A stretch of 64,000 nucleotides of DNA, from the NCBI GenBank assembly GCA_047495785.1, contig JBLDXI010000017.1, positions 62,001-126,000 of the forward strand, written 5' to 3'. This DNA comes from Lepidodermella squamata (taxonomy: Eukaryota > Gastrotricha). Made by a program: the position numbers and the translations under genes. The notes under the pieces are model-generated. The model was not told the DNA's origin and did no database searches. It worked only from the letters and a program-made list of their open reading frames with translations. Of the stretch, positions 52,472-63,454 are shown in pieces; position 1 is the first letter of the stretch; each line of letters opens with the position of its first letter.

Positions 52472-55400
52472 TCAACTAACCCCAAGATTGCATTTACTCA
52501 ACGGGAAAGTCGTGTTAGGGCCACCAAGCTGTTCCTCACCAGCCAGGCATGGCTTACGGCAACCTTCGAACTCCTTCGTTTTTGAGTTGATGCAGCGAGC
52601 CCTCCGCTCCTCCTCAGCAGGGGGCTGCTGAGGATCAACTGCATAAATTAGCAACATTACAACACTCACTGAGGTTTAAAGTGCGGTGTTGAGAAAACGT
52701 TTCCTTACCCAACTTCTTAGGAGAAGCGCAGGGTGACAGACTTGGCGGATTTCCAGCCATACAAGTGAGCCCAGGACCATTGCCCAAGTTGCGGCACGCG
52801 TTACCGGAGTCGTTGCGGCTGCCGCGGGGGAACAGCAGTTTCGTAAAGTTCTGTTGAGTCGACCATGGCAGGCACGGGCCGTTCGAGAGGCTAGTCGCAA
52901 TGGCGGATCCTTCGTAATCGTAAGCACTCTGTGTGATTGTCAATTCTAGGTCCACAGAGGTCGCAGCAACTTGCGGACAAGTCGCGTAAACGACTAGCTT
53001 AAAGCCATTCTGTGGCGTGAAGCCCTTCGATCTGAAATAGACCATCGCCCGGTTATTGTTCGTGACGAAGGCCCGTCCGCTGTTAACACCGCACTCGCAA
53101 AACCTGTAAAATAGGAAAAATCAGGATTTTACACTAAAAAGCTGAAAAAACTGAACGAACTTGAATCCAGGGTATCCGTCTTCGCCAAAGTCGCGAATGA
53201 TGACGTAGTCTTCACATGCTCTTGTGTCTATTACGTAAAAAAAGATATTAGACATTTTAGTTTGTTATACGATATTATTTAGAAGCAACGAACAGCTCAT
53301 ACACGGCATCTTCGGTCGCTCTTCGAAGGCGAAAATCAAGCCACTCGTAGCATCCTGTGACATAAACGATTACAGTATGCAAAAGAAAACGTATCATTCT
53401 TATACCGTTGAGACAAGCCATGAGCAAGAACTGCCGGCAGTGTATTGACCAGGATAGTTTGGCGAAGTAATCACAGCTGATTTGCAAGGTGTCACGGTCA
53501 CAAGGCCGCCGCAGCTGTTGGGCGGGATTGCCGGGGCGAACGAGTCACACAGGTCCGAACCGAATCCGGGCGGGCATCTGCATTTTTCGCACGCTTGTGT
53601 CGGGTCGGGAAACCCGCCGTTATGGCAAACCAATTGCTGACATTTTGGGAATGCGTCTAAAAAAATATTTGGAATAATTCATCTGCTATCCTTAACTGCT
53701 ACTAGTGGTAGCAATAATCATGATCTACCTATAATCTACGATTTAATTATCCGCATTTTTTTTTGCAAAATAAAATTTCAGAAGCAGATTTTTCTTATCC
53801 ATCGGATATTATTGATAGGTACTAGTTATAAATTGTTTCGGACTGAAGCTAAACATAATTTATATTCTGGGACTTACTTTTACCGTGACGATTTTCGATT
53901 TCGGAAATTTCTAAAATCCAACAATAAGTTACCACAATCCTGGCCACCACAATCAGGCCACCTGTAAAAATCAGGCCAGTTGTGAGTCTGAAAGACACTG
54001 TTATAACTGGTCTAGACTGGTTTCTCTCTTTGATATATGCAAAATTGGCTTCTACTTCACGATTCCGACTTTTGAATTCTAAACAATTGCTGGATGATCT
54101 CAAACCGGTAGTGGATAACATGGACACTTCTGATTTCCATTATCTGAATCTCGTAAGCTTTGACGTTTCATCACTGTTCACCACTATACCGCGACAAAAA
54201 TTTTTGCAAGTACTTAAGCATGAATTCGAGCAGGTGATTGAAAGCCAAGTACTTACTATTTATGACTTATTCGGCCTTAATGTTGATGACATTTTGGAAT
54301 TGACTGAAATTCTGTTGGATAATATCTACTTCTGTTACAATAATGAAGTTTATAAACAAGTCTCTGGAGTTCCGATGGGTGGACATAGCTCACCAGCTGC
54401 AGCTGAGATCTACATGATGGCTTTTGAGAAACGGATCTCTGTTGATTTTCCGAGACACATCAGGTTCTGGCGAAGAATGGTGGACGACGTTTTCTGTATG
54501 TGGGTACGGGATCCGCTGATCAACGTGACTGAGATCCGAGATTTCTTCGAACATCTGAATAAGACTGGCGATGACTGGGGGTTGAAGTTCACGGCGGAAT
54601 TCGATACAGATGGTATACTAAATGTCTTGGATCTCAGCTTTATCGTGAAACCAGATGGAGGACTATCACATCGATTTTACAGGAAACCTATGGCGCCTAC
54701 TAATATTCTGAATGCTAAATCTAATCACCCTCGCAATATTCTGTATAACACTGTCTTTAACTTCGCGAAAAGGGTTTTTCAGAACTGTAGCACCGACCAA
54801 TTCGCCTTTGCTTGCTCTACGATTTATAACACATTGCGCAACTCGGACTATTCGGACACTTTCGCAAAAATTATCATAAAAAAAGCCCAGGTGGCTCATG
54901 AGACCACAAAAAACGCCAAAAGTGAAGCTGAGTCAGAGACGGAGATAAAGCCAGTGTACTGGAAATTGCAGTACTTTGGGAAACGATACGAAAGACAGGC
55001 GAGAAGAATCGCTGCCAATTTGTCCAACAACATCAAAACACCTGTCAAGATCATATGGACCACACAGAAGGTGTCGCAAATGTTTGTAAGACCACGTTTT
55101 TGGCAAGACAGCTGCCGCACAAAACTCACCTGTTATGGGTGCATCTTCGATCTCAAATACAGGCATGACGCGCGTTTCGTTGTGTACAGACTAGATTGCA
55201 TGTTGTGTAAGAGTTTCTACGTCGGTATGACGGGTAGGACCATTTGCAAACGCCTCAGTGAGCACTATGGTGCCTGCAAAAATCACGACGATAGTTACGC
55301 GATGTCTATACATGTGGAACAAGTACACAAAGAACAACGCTATTCATATCCTCGAACTAGGAAATACTCTCTATTCTTCAAACCCTCTATCTTAGCTAAA

Positions 55401-58400
55401 AGCAACTTCATGGAAGTGAAGTCTTGCGAAGCTTACTATATTAAAAAGCTGAATCCTGACCTGAACAACTTACTAGCTTGTTGAGTTTGCTGATGCCTTT
55501 TTCATCTTGTTGATTGTTTTTAGATACTGCTTGACGATGGCCACTTTGTGGCCGAAACGTCGCACGAATAAATATATGTAACACCTTATGAAATAAATGA
55601 CTCGAAACTGCAAAAATATCCTGCTAAAATATTGTGTTTAAATACACCGGGTCTATAATGCAATACGATTCGATACCAACATCTATCGGTTCGGTATTCA
55701 GTACCACAATCCTATTCTGCGTTTCAGTATTAGGCCGAAAATTAATTATCATCATTTTCTGGATTGATTCATTTATCAGAAATCCAAGTTAATGAACAGA
55801 TTAACATCAAAACTGCGGAAAAAAATGTGCAAATAAAATTGAAAAAGCTTATTTGGGCGAAATGATTAGTCAGTACCTGTTAATTTCCGCGCAAAGTAAG
55901 ACCCTTCAATGAAATATACTTAGGGTAGGGCCCGAATTGAAGGCTAAGTGAAAAGATCGACGGTCGACCAAATGAATAAAGGGCAGAGCCGAAATTTAAA
56001 AGATAATTTATAGCAGATAATTTCGCATATCGACAATCCTTCTTTTAGCATTGCAATTAATAAAAAATCAGCAGCGAAAGTGTTCGTATTTAACTTCTGA
56101 TGAATTTTAGTTCTGAAATTAAATGCATTCTAATAATGGATTTTTAGGACCTTGTGAAATCGCAGGTGAAAGAAGCGGAATTCAGTATTTAAACGCAATA
56201 ATGTGAGGAAAATGCTCATTCGAGGAAATTTAGGCCAGTTACAGGCCTTAAATGCCGATTCAAGCCGGAAATGTATCATTTCACCGGCCTGAGCTATTGA
56301 CCCCAGCCGTGCCTGAAAACTGAAAGCTAGCGATGAAAATCATCGAATTGCTGAGGTGAAAATCGGCAGTGTAATTTTAATCAGCCTACCAAAGCATTGA
56401 TACGCGCGATTAAGCATCAGAATATCGTAGTGCGATAGGCGATCTAAGCTGCTGATGAACATCAGGTGGCGCAAATCAAGAGGTTCAATGGTAGCGTCAT
56501 CGCCAACACGGCGGTTATTGTCCGATAACAGAGTGTCGTAGTCGTAGGGTGTGCCATATATTGGCATGTTCGCAACTATATCGTAACTAAAGCCGGACAA
56601 TATTTAACTGACAATCGACCGCAAATGAATCAATTACCCATAAGCAGAAATATCGCCATTAAATTTGACGTAAGCATCGCGCTCAGGTCTTCGGAAGCCC
56701 CACCTGAACCCCATAATGTACATCATCGCTTGCACTATCCATTCGGGCTGGGCCAGAAAATAATTTCAAAGATGACGAATTATTAATCTAATGATAAGTA
56801 CTTACGTAAAACGATAGCCCTTTGTAAATGCTGGCGTCCACCTCGGGCAGGCTCATACACAGGGTATTCGGGTATAAGTTCATATAATCAGCGAGGTGAA
56901 ACCAGTTACGATTGCTGTAAACGAAAACGTTGCGAAAGAATTCACGCAAATTCAAGCTGATGTACCTACCCATACTGCCCCAATATGACGTATCCAGGTT
57001 CACCCAGCGTGAAGTTGTCCTTTGTCTGGATTTCGAACTGCAAACACGTCTGGCTCGAGAACTGTTGCATTACTTGCTGGAAGACGTTGCGTGCCGTAGG
57101 ACCTGTCTAAAACGGATTAAATAGCAAGTGTGAAAGTTAATTCTTACAATAACCGATTTGAGTGCGCAAACAGGCGTTAATCGCGTAATTTTCTCAAAAC
57201 CTCGAAAAGCCGCTAATTTTAAAGATGTCAAAATATTCGCCACTGATGGCTACAAGAAAACTCCTGACTTTGAAGTATACCCATAACGATTAATTATAAT
57301 TTTAATTGAATCTAATTTCGGAGGTGTAAACAAGCAGAAGAGGCTGTGAAAGCCAGGCATGTACAGTATCAAAAAGCGGAGAATACCAAAGAAGATTACA
57401 ACAAGGTCCAGCATTGGAAAAAGACTTTCATATAAATCTATCTATGATATTATCTGGGTACTCAACGCTGCTGCCCTTCGCCTGAACGGCGTGCCGCGAG
57501 GTTCGCCCCTTTCACCCCTGCGCTTCGATGATACTAACGATCTCCTCTGCCGACCATTTGACGGTGTTCAGCACCGGCGATACGTTCCCAGAAGCCGAGA
57601 TGCACGCTCAGGCGGAGGTGGCTCGCGTCGCTGCTTGGGCCCGTATGTGGCGGCGGCAATTAAACGTCACCAAGAGTAGTGAGGTTGTCGCATTCTCCCG
57701 TCGCCCCCAAGTTGAGCTGGAAGCCCCATAACGACCACGTGCTCAATCGCTGTGGGAAAAATCTGTTGTGATTCCGCTCCGTTGTTAGCCGGTCCGGGCA
57801 GGCTTCCCGTTGGCGCCGTACCGCTTACCTGGCGCTCGGCCGTTCTGTTACCACTTTCGGCTTTGTTTCCTTCGCGCGTGCTGCGAAGACACAGCTCCGC
57901 CACCTCCGCCTGAGCGTGCATCTCGGCTTCTGGGAACGTATCGCCGGTGCTGAACACCGTCAAATGGTCGGCATAGGAGATCGTTAGTATCATTAAAGAG
58001 CAGGGGTGAATGTGTTTCAGTTCGTCATTGAAATCGAAATACGAGCTCGTTGTGTGAATTCTCGGTGTTGGATAAGGTGCTAGTAGAACCAGCATAATCA
58101 GCATAACACCAGCATAATAAGCAAGTGTCTATTCAAGGCGTTGATTTTTTTATGTGACTAGCGCCATGCCGGTTATGCTGGTTCTACTAGCACCTTATCC
58201 AACACCGAGAATTCACACAACGAGATCGTATTTCGATTTCAATGACGAACGTCCTGGTCCTTGAACGTCCTTGAAATTCATGTGAAACATGTTAAAAACC
58301 CGAAAGAGCCAGTTAAACGCGGTAGACCTCGTAAGTCGACCCTGTTAATACGGCGCACTGAAAGGCACAAAATTGCGGATCTAGAGTGCTGAAATAACGG

Positions 58401-58950
58401 CCAGAGATCGGGATGAATGGCAACTAGCATGTAATAGCATCGAAAACTATGAATTTTTGGGTAAAAGCAGGTTGTTCGCGACCGGCCTCTGAAGCCGTTC
58501 GCTTCCGTCCCCTAAACCCTCACTTGTAGGGCACTTTTTTCCATCTAATTAACATCACAATGCCTAAAAGGAGGACGTGAAATAAAACACAGTCTCTGGT
58601 CACTTGTTCATCATCTGCTTGTTCATTTATATAATTTTAAAATTCGTTTAAAATTTGATTTTGTGACGCTTTTGAATAAACCCGAGATTTAATTTTCCGA
58701 AACTCCTCAGTTGCGTAATCTTACCAGCGATTGACCTTCCAATTGCTTTGGAAAACCCGCCGTCCCACTTCTCATCATCGGGAATGTAAATCTTGGTTGG
58801 CGACCCTGGGAAGGGCCCAACGCCCCGAAGCAAGGGCAGATCTTCCCCACCAGCAATCTCAGCCGGGCCCGGCAAACGTTGGTTGGCTACCGGGGGCTGA
58901 GCGATCGCCAGCAAAGCAACACAGCTGATAATTATCAGCAATTGAAGCAT
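52472..58950 (-). CDS. Secreted astacin-like pseudoprotease with EGF, CUB and kringle-like domains
   Basis: Exons: 58725-58950, 56970-57102, 56806-56914, 56638-56747, 56390-56586, 53406-53656, an uncertain exon near 53288-53352, 53161-53227, 52709-53103 and 52472-52638. Exon 1 gives a signal peptide. Exons 2-5 are an astacin fold: 'SSQTCLQFEIQ', the downstream 'RRPERDAYV' and the final 'LSHYDILMLNRAYQC' are typical. The zinc site H-E-x2-H-x2-G-x2-H reads 'QAMMYIMGFRW', so all three zinc histidines and the catalytic glutamate are replaced, and the Met-turn 'S-I-M-H-Y' is also gone. Exon 6 holds an EGF module ('CRCPPGFGSDLC') and the start of a CUB domain ('CGG', 'ITSPNYPGQY'); exons 8-9 complete it. 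Exon 9 continues with a kringle-like region ('DYEGSAIATSLSNGPCLPWS', then 'NACRNLGNGPG'). In exon 7 the CUB-like reading does not fit the splice phases, so it may be frameshifted. Intron 1 carries LINE debris and intron 5 a Penelope-like element. Confidence 0.72.
53960..55600 (+). mobile_element. Penelope-like retroelement with GIY-YIG endonuclease, 5'-truncated
   Basis: An intact 500-codon open frame (about 53982-55484), with no ATG at its left end, encodes the C-terminal two thirds of a Penelope-type polymerase. Reverse-transcriptase motifs: A 'FDVSSLFTTIP', B 'GVPMGGHSSPAAAE', C 'RMVDDVF' with the catalytic D-D pair, and the thumb 'LDLSF'. A GIY-YIG endonuclease follows ('VYRLDCMLCKSFYVGMTGRT'). 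The N-terminal ~200-300 residues of a full PLE are missing, so it is probably dead on arrival, although the coding frame is still open. It sits opposite in strand to the host gene, in intron 5. A hammerhead-like motif lies just behind the stop. Confidence 0.85.
55530..55572 (+). ncRNA. Hammerhead-ribozyme-like motif at the 3' end of the Penelope element
   Basis: TTGACGA, a perfect 6-bp stem GGCCAC/GTGGCC with a 3-nt loop, then GAAACGTC. This is the hammerhead core order (C-T-G-A-N-G-A, stem II, GAAA), but the first core base is T where C is required, so activity is doubtful. Penelope-like elements are known to carry minimal hammerheads in their terminal repeats. Confidence 0.5.
57359..58020. 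mobile_element. Non-LTR retrotransposon (LINE) reverse-transcriptase fragments, inverted duplicate
   Basis: Plus-strand pieces at 57470-57731 encode 'GVPRGSPLSPLRF' (motif B) and 'ADHLTVFSTGDTFPEAE', and 'NVTKSSEVVAFSR', the usual LINE order around the Y-A-D-D box, here Y-A-D-H or broken. A nearly identical piece occurs in reverse at about 57895-58000 ('SYADHLTVFSTG' on the minus strand). No complete frame remains. Located in intron 1 of the astacin-like gene. Confidence 0.65.
58021..58249. repeat. Inverted repeat, 77-bp arms
   Basis: Arms 58021-58097 and 58173-58249 are reverse complements with one or two mismatches (shared core GAATTCTCGGTGTTGGATAA), separated by about 75 nt. The arms adjoin the inverted LINE fragments and mark an inverted duplication. 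Confidence 0.75.
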
Positions 58951-59300
58951 TTCACTGCTGCAAAATTTAAAAAATACCTAAATTTAGCATTTAAAAAAAA
59001 CATTAGAATCATTATTTTCTTATAAAACATCGGTTGAGCTGCCTTTCCTTATTGGGAGCGAACTTGAATTATTTTTTCCTGATTTTCTGGGAATTTTAAA
59101 GAATTCCGCGTAGAAAAAACAAAATGCAAAACCGCCGACTCTGTGGTGGATTCAATCCTGAACCTTTTTAGACACTTGCGACGCACACGCACGTGGCGTA
59201 GTTGGAATGTGTCCAGAATAGGGTCAGTGTTGAAAAATCAATGCAAAATACCATTATCGGAGATGTGCAAAATTTCCAGAAAAGTTTGCTCCGAGTAGAG
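58951..59300. other. Upstream region of the astacin-like gene
   Basis: 350 nt of mixed sequence containing the promoter of the minus-strand gene; no clear TATA box. Confidence 0.4.
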
Positions 59301-59301
59301 C

Positions 59302-60219
59302 ACCCCGCCCTAATTTCGGCCGCTTTTCAGGTTTATCCTACTTTGCCAGCCAGGTGAATTTTTAGAAAATATTCGACAAAAGCAGAATTAAAGAGGCGTT
59401 CTTAGGCTATCGAATGCCGCTTTCCACAAGTCCGGACGATTTTGCCTTGATTTATGGCTATTTTTTTAGTCACCCAGACACCCGGCCGGGATTTTAGGAC
59501 GCGGGGTGCCCTAATTTCGGCCACCTCATCCAGGTACACTAATACCATAAGTTTGGTATCGTTAGATTTGTCTCAAAAAGCTGACTATAAAAACCGCCTT
59601 TGTTGCTCCACCTATGAACTTTTCCTTGACGACGTGATGCCTGAAACTCAAACTTTTTTGAGAGGTACAAGTTTGATAACTTGTTTTCTACCCAATAGCC
59701 TAACTGCGTTTGACTCACTAAAATTCTGGAAAAATATCTAAAAAATTCCTTTGCTTCTGTAGAATGAGAGTATCGATTTTGTTTTCCCGAATTCAATTCC
59801 ACTATTGACTGCTAAATTTTGGAATCGAACCCTCGAAAACCCTAAAATTGGCCCACTCGATCTCTTCACCTGGGCGGTTTTGGATAGAATATTATTTTAT
59901 ACCAAAATGAAGCTGGCGTTTAGCTGGTAATTACTGAGGTGAAAGCAGTAAATTTTAAAGAGCCAGTTTAATGTAAATTATACCTGCAAAGTAGCGGTAA
60001 CAGAGCACTCAAGAAGCTCGCTCGCATTTAGAATTATTTTTTTGCGATCACGTGCTTGAAAAATCATGAAACGGATGGGCGATGGGCTCAACAATGCAAA
60101 TTTCTTGAATTGCGTGCAAATAAAACTGCTGCACAGCACGTCGTGTCCAAATTTCGGCTGGTGGCCGAAGTTAGGACGCAGCGGCCGAATTTAGGAAGCG
60201 GCCGAAATTAGGGCGGGGT
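59302..60219. mobile_element. TIR-bounded element, about 0.92 kb, without transposase
   Basis: ACCCCGCCCTAATTTCGGCC at the left end is the reverse complement of the right end, and the match continues through CGC. Subterminal copies of the same words ('CCTAATTTCGGCCACC' near 59508 and 'GGCCGAATTTAGGA' near 60182) are inside. No coding frame and no certain target duplication, so the superfamily is open. Confidence 0.65.
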
Positions 60220-60319
60220 CCTCAATGGAAAGGTGGCTCTTGGTGTGAAGAATCTAATTTCCTCGAAAACTAGTTCAATTTACGTTTTTCGAAACAGTTG
60301 TCATGATTTATTTCCGAAT

Positions 60320-60592
60320 TATTTGAACTAAAGCTTTGTAGGAAATTCCACTAATTCTTTAAATTAAATCTACCGAGAGAATATTCTATCTATATCTTTT
60401 ACCCAGCCGGACCACATTTCTCCGGACAAGTTAACAAATTACTACAAACTGGATTACTATTCTCGTGATTTTTTGAATTTTTCTAAAATTCTTCTGAGAT
60501 GTCATGAGATGTGATTTCGTGTCACATTTTAGAGTTTCTTAACCCTTATCAGTGTATTTTCTTTGCTTGCGTTACCTATGGGACACGCTGTG
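60320..60592 (+). repeat. Dispersed repeat, copy 2
   Basis: Shares, in the same order and direction, the blocks described for 48330-48955, ending with TTTCTTTGCTTGCGTTAC and TATGGGACACGCTGT. It is shorter than copy 1. Confidence 0.55.
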
Positions 60593-60896
60593 TAGTATAA
60601 AACGAGTCTGTAAAACGAGACAAAGGACTAATAAACAAACTTTCATCGTCCATTAATCCTAAAATCATAAGTCTAAAATTAATAATGGAATGGTCTGACG
60701 ATATGCAATACTTGATCTAAATGTGAAATGTGCATATGAATCGAAAGTGATGTTTTCTCGCGAAATCGCCCATACACCTGTCGAAAGTTTTACCCAGAAG
60801 AAGAAAAACTAGACTAATTATAGATTTTTGTCTTTAGCATTCATCTTAAAAATTAACTGAATTTCAAATATGATCTCATTTTTTAAATCATTTTAC

Positions 60897-60940
60897 CTGA
60901 AGATGGTATAGAAAATAACCGAAACGTCGCACGAATAAAC
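60897..60940 (+). ncRNA. Hammerhead-ribozyme-like motif, solitary
   Basis: CTGAAGA, then a stem-loop (GGT...ACC with an A-rich loop), then GAAACGTC. All core positions of a hammerhead are present here, including the first C. The 20 nt CGAAACGTCGCACGAATAAA are identical to the motif behind the Penelope element at 55.5 kb, so this is probably the terminal repeat of a lost copy. Confidence 0.55.
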
Positions 60941-61635
60941 TTTTTAATCTTCGTTAAAAAGATGAGATACAACTTAAGTATTATAAAAAATTCTTTACTT
61001 GAGTCATGCAGGGTTGTCATCGAAGGAAAAGTGTAAATTTGCAATTTTCGTTACGCAACAATGAACGGCCCGATAAGAGCAAAATTTTACCCGGCGGTAG
61101 CCATACCTAAGAGCTACCTGTGGTAGAAAAATGGGACCGGCAGGATCACCCATTCAAATGTTTTCAAGACTCAAGGTTTGCACTTTTCTTTCGATCACAA
61201 CCCTGATATCATCGAATTTGAAATAAAATATGCCGCGAATTGCATTAATTCCATTAATTAGGATACCCTCAGCCTCCAGGCCATGAATTATAGAAAGTTT
61301 GAACTATCCCAGATTTATCAAATGAATTCATGGATGAAGATACAAGATGAAGATAAATAGAAAGAAAAGGCCAATTTTACCCTAAAAATAGGCGAATAGA
61401 CGAAATGGGTGCGAGCCCGCCCTTTTGAACCCTGTGTGCGCATAGGAAAAAAATTGACCTCGGCAAACTTCGGTGGTAAAAACTCCACTTTTTATTGAAG
61501 AAACGATTGATTGATCGTTGAGAAAATAAAATTAACGATTATTTTCAACGGTGTTGGCGGCAGTTTAACCAGTTGTAAATTTTATCGCTTTGTTTTTCTG
61601 CCTTATGAGCCCTGGACGTGTGCTGCCAGCTCACA

Positions 61636-62010
61636 ATGGGTGCGTTTCTTTATCTCAATTTTATTTCATTTTTTAAAATAAAATGAAAATAAAATGGTCG
61701 TTTCATTGATATTCATCGTTTATAAATTTTTTGTGTTTTCACGTTTCTTTTCGTCATTTTATTTTATAAAATGGCGCAAATAAAGCACGCGTTTCATCGA
61801 AAAAATCCATTTTTTTAGCTCAAGGAAAAACAGGGGGTAGAGCCGTTTTGGTCTTATTTTACACTTGTATTCTGAGGCTTTTCTGCGGAAAAACGTCCAT
61901 TTTTATATCGTCTTATATAGAATTGCGCTCGTAGAAGAGTTCAGCGGAACTAGGTTCGACAACGTCACTTCTCTATGGCAATGTTTGAGCAGTGATACTT
62001 CAGCAACTGC
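61636..62010 (+). repeat. Degenerate half copy of the large foldback arm
   Basis: Begins TGGGTGCGTTTCTTTATC and ends near ACTTCAGCAACTGCCACT, the same words in the same order and direction as the right arm of the foldback at 62.4-63.45 kb, with the middle deleted or diverged. Confidence 0.55.
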
Positions 62011-62089
62011 CACTATAGCAGTTGTGTTATTCAGCAATACAACTATAGAGCCCAAGTCATTTCAGTTGAGGTTTTTTAAGCTAACGATA

Positions 62090-62350
62090 TCTGCTCAGTG
62101 CGTAGTGCGACATGTCAACCACGACATTCGCGCTAACGACATTTGAGCTGACTATAAATTAATTATTAATTTAAGTGTTGAATCTTGGCTATACGAGCGG
62201 AGCGAGCATGCCCAGCTCCACCTCTATAGCTTTTTGAAGGTCCATTGTATTTGAATAATAATAAAAATAATTAACATAAATTTAGCTGATTTGTCGAGTG
62301 GCTAAGTTGTCGCTTCGCTCAGCTCAGTTCGCGCAAATATCTTAGAGCCT
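62090..62350 (+). repeat. GTTGTCG-family element, copy 3
   Basis: Matches the copy at 51.1-51.4 kb: GCGCTAACGACA near the start, the identical block CGAGCGGAGCGAGCATGCCC, and 'GGCTAAGTTGTCGCTTCGCT' followed by GCGCAAAT at the end. Confidence 0.6.
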
Positions 62351-62378
62351 TTAATTCGACGAATGTGGAAAACTTCTA

Positions 62379-63454
62379 CTGCCCAAATATATTATTACAA
62401 ATCTTTTGCGAAAGTGGCAGTTGCTGAAGTGTCGCCTGCTCAATCGGCAATGCTGAGGTGAAGTCGTTGAACTACGTTCTACTGAACTTTCCTAAAACCT
62501 ATAATGTTTCGATGGGACGAATTTGAGATCGGCGCTTCCCCGGACGCTCTCATGCTCCTATGGGCTTAGGGCAATCACGTTCATACGTTCAAACTACGCT
62601 CAAAACATTCATTTTTTTCATTTCTTTATCAGTGCGTAGTTTATAAACAGCACGTGTCGTTTCATTCACATTTTCTTTTCCAAAATCATGAAAAAAATGT
62701 GATAAAGAAATGACGTTTTATTTTATAAAATAAAATGGAAAAAATCGAATAAAGAAATGATATTTATTTTAATTTTAAAATTTAAAATGGTAAAGAAATG
62801 TCAGTGTTTAATTTTAATTTTAAAATAAAAAATAGCTTGTGATAAAGAAACGCACCCAATATTGTACGTGTTCGATCGCGCGAGTGATTGGCGGCAAAAT
62901 GAAAGTTGTTTTCAGCGTCGCTGGTTTCGCCCTTCTCGCGCGCGACCATTTGAAGTCATGTGACTTTAAAGTATTCGTAATATTGGGTGCATTTCTTTAT
63001 TACAAGCCATTTTTAATTTAAAATAAAAATTAAACACTGACATTTCTTTATCATTTTAAATTTCAAAATTAAAATAAATATCATTTTTATTCGATTTTTT
63101 CCATTTTATTTTATAAAATAAAACGTAATTTCTTTATCACATTTTTTCATGATTTTGGAAAAGAAAATGTGAATGAAACGACACGTGCTGTTTATAAACT
63201 ACGCACTGATAAAGAAATGAAAAAATGTTTTGAGCGTAGTTTGAACGTATGAACGTGATTGCCATAAGCCCATAGGAGCATGAGAGCGTCCGGGGAAGCG
63301 CCGATCTCAAATTCGTCCCATCGAAACATTATAGGTTGTAGGAAAGTTCAGTAGAACGTAATTCAAGGACTTCAACTCAGCATTGCCGATTGAGTAGGCG
63401 ACACTTCAGCAACTGCCACTTCCGCATAAGATTTGTAATGATATATTTGGGCAG
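62379..63454. repeat. Large foldback: two arms of about 480 bp around a 115-nt centre
   Basis: Left arm 62379-62863 and right arm 62979-63454 are reverse complements with few differences (about 95% by eye). Differences are scattered substitutions and small indels. The outer tip is CTGCCCAAATATAT, the inner tip CACCCAATATT. Each arm has several ATAAAGAAA boxes and long AT palindromes such as TTTTATAAAATAAAA. There is no transposase. Either a foldback transposon or an inverted duplication; a transcript would fold into a long hairpin. Confidence 0.85.

Noticed and set aside
59815-59830. GGAATCGAACC, complement of a tRNA B-box
   Set aside because: Flanks cannot form a T-arm and acceptor stem, and no A-box lies at the right distance.
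62839-63021. A coding gene in the centre of the large foldback
   Set aside because: 60 codons running into the AT-rich arm, with no domain.
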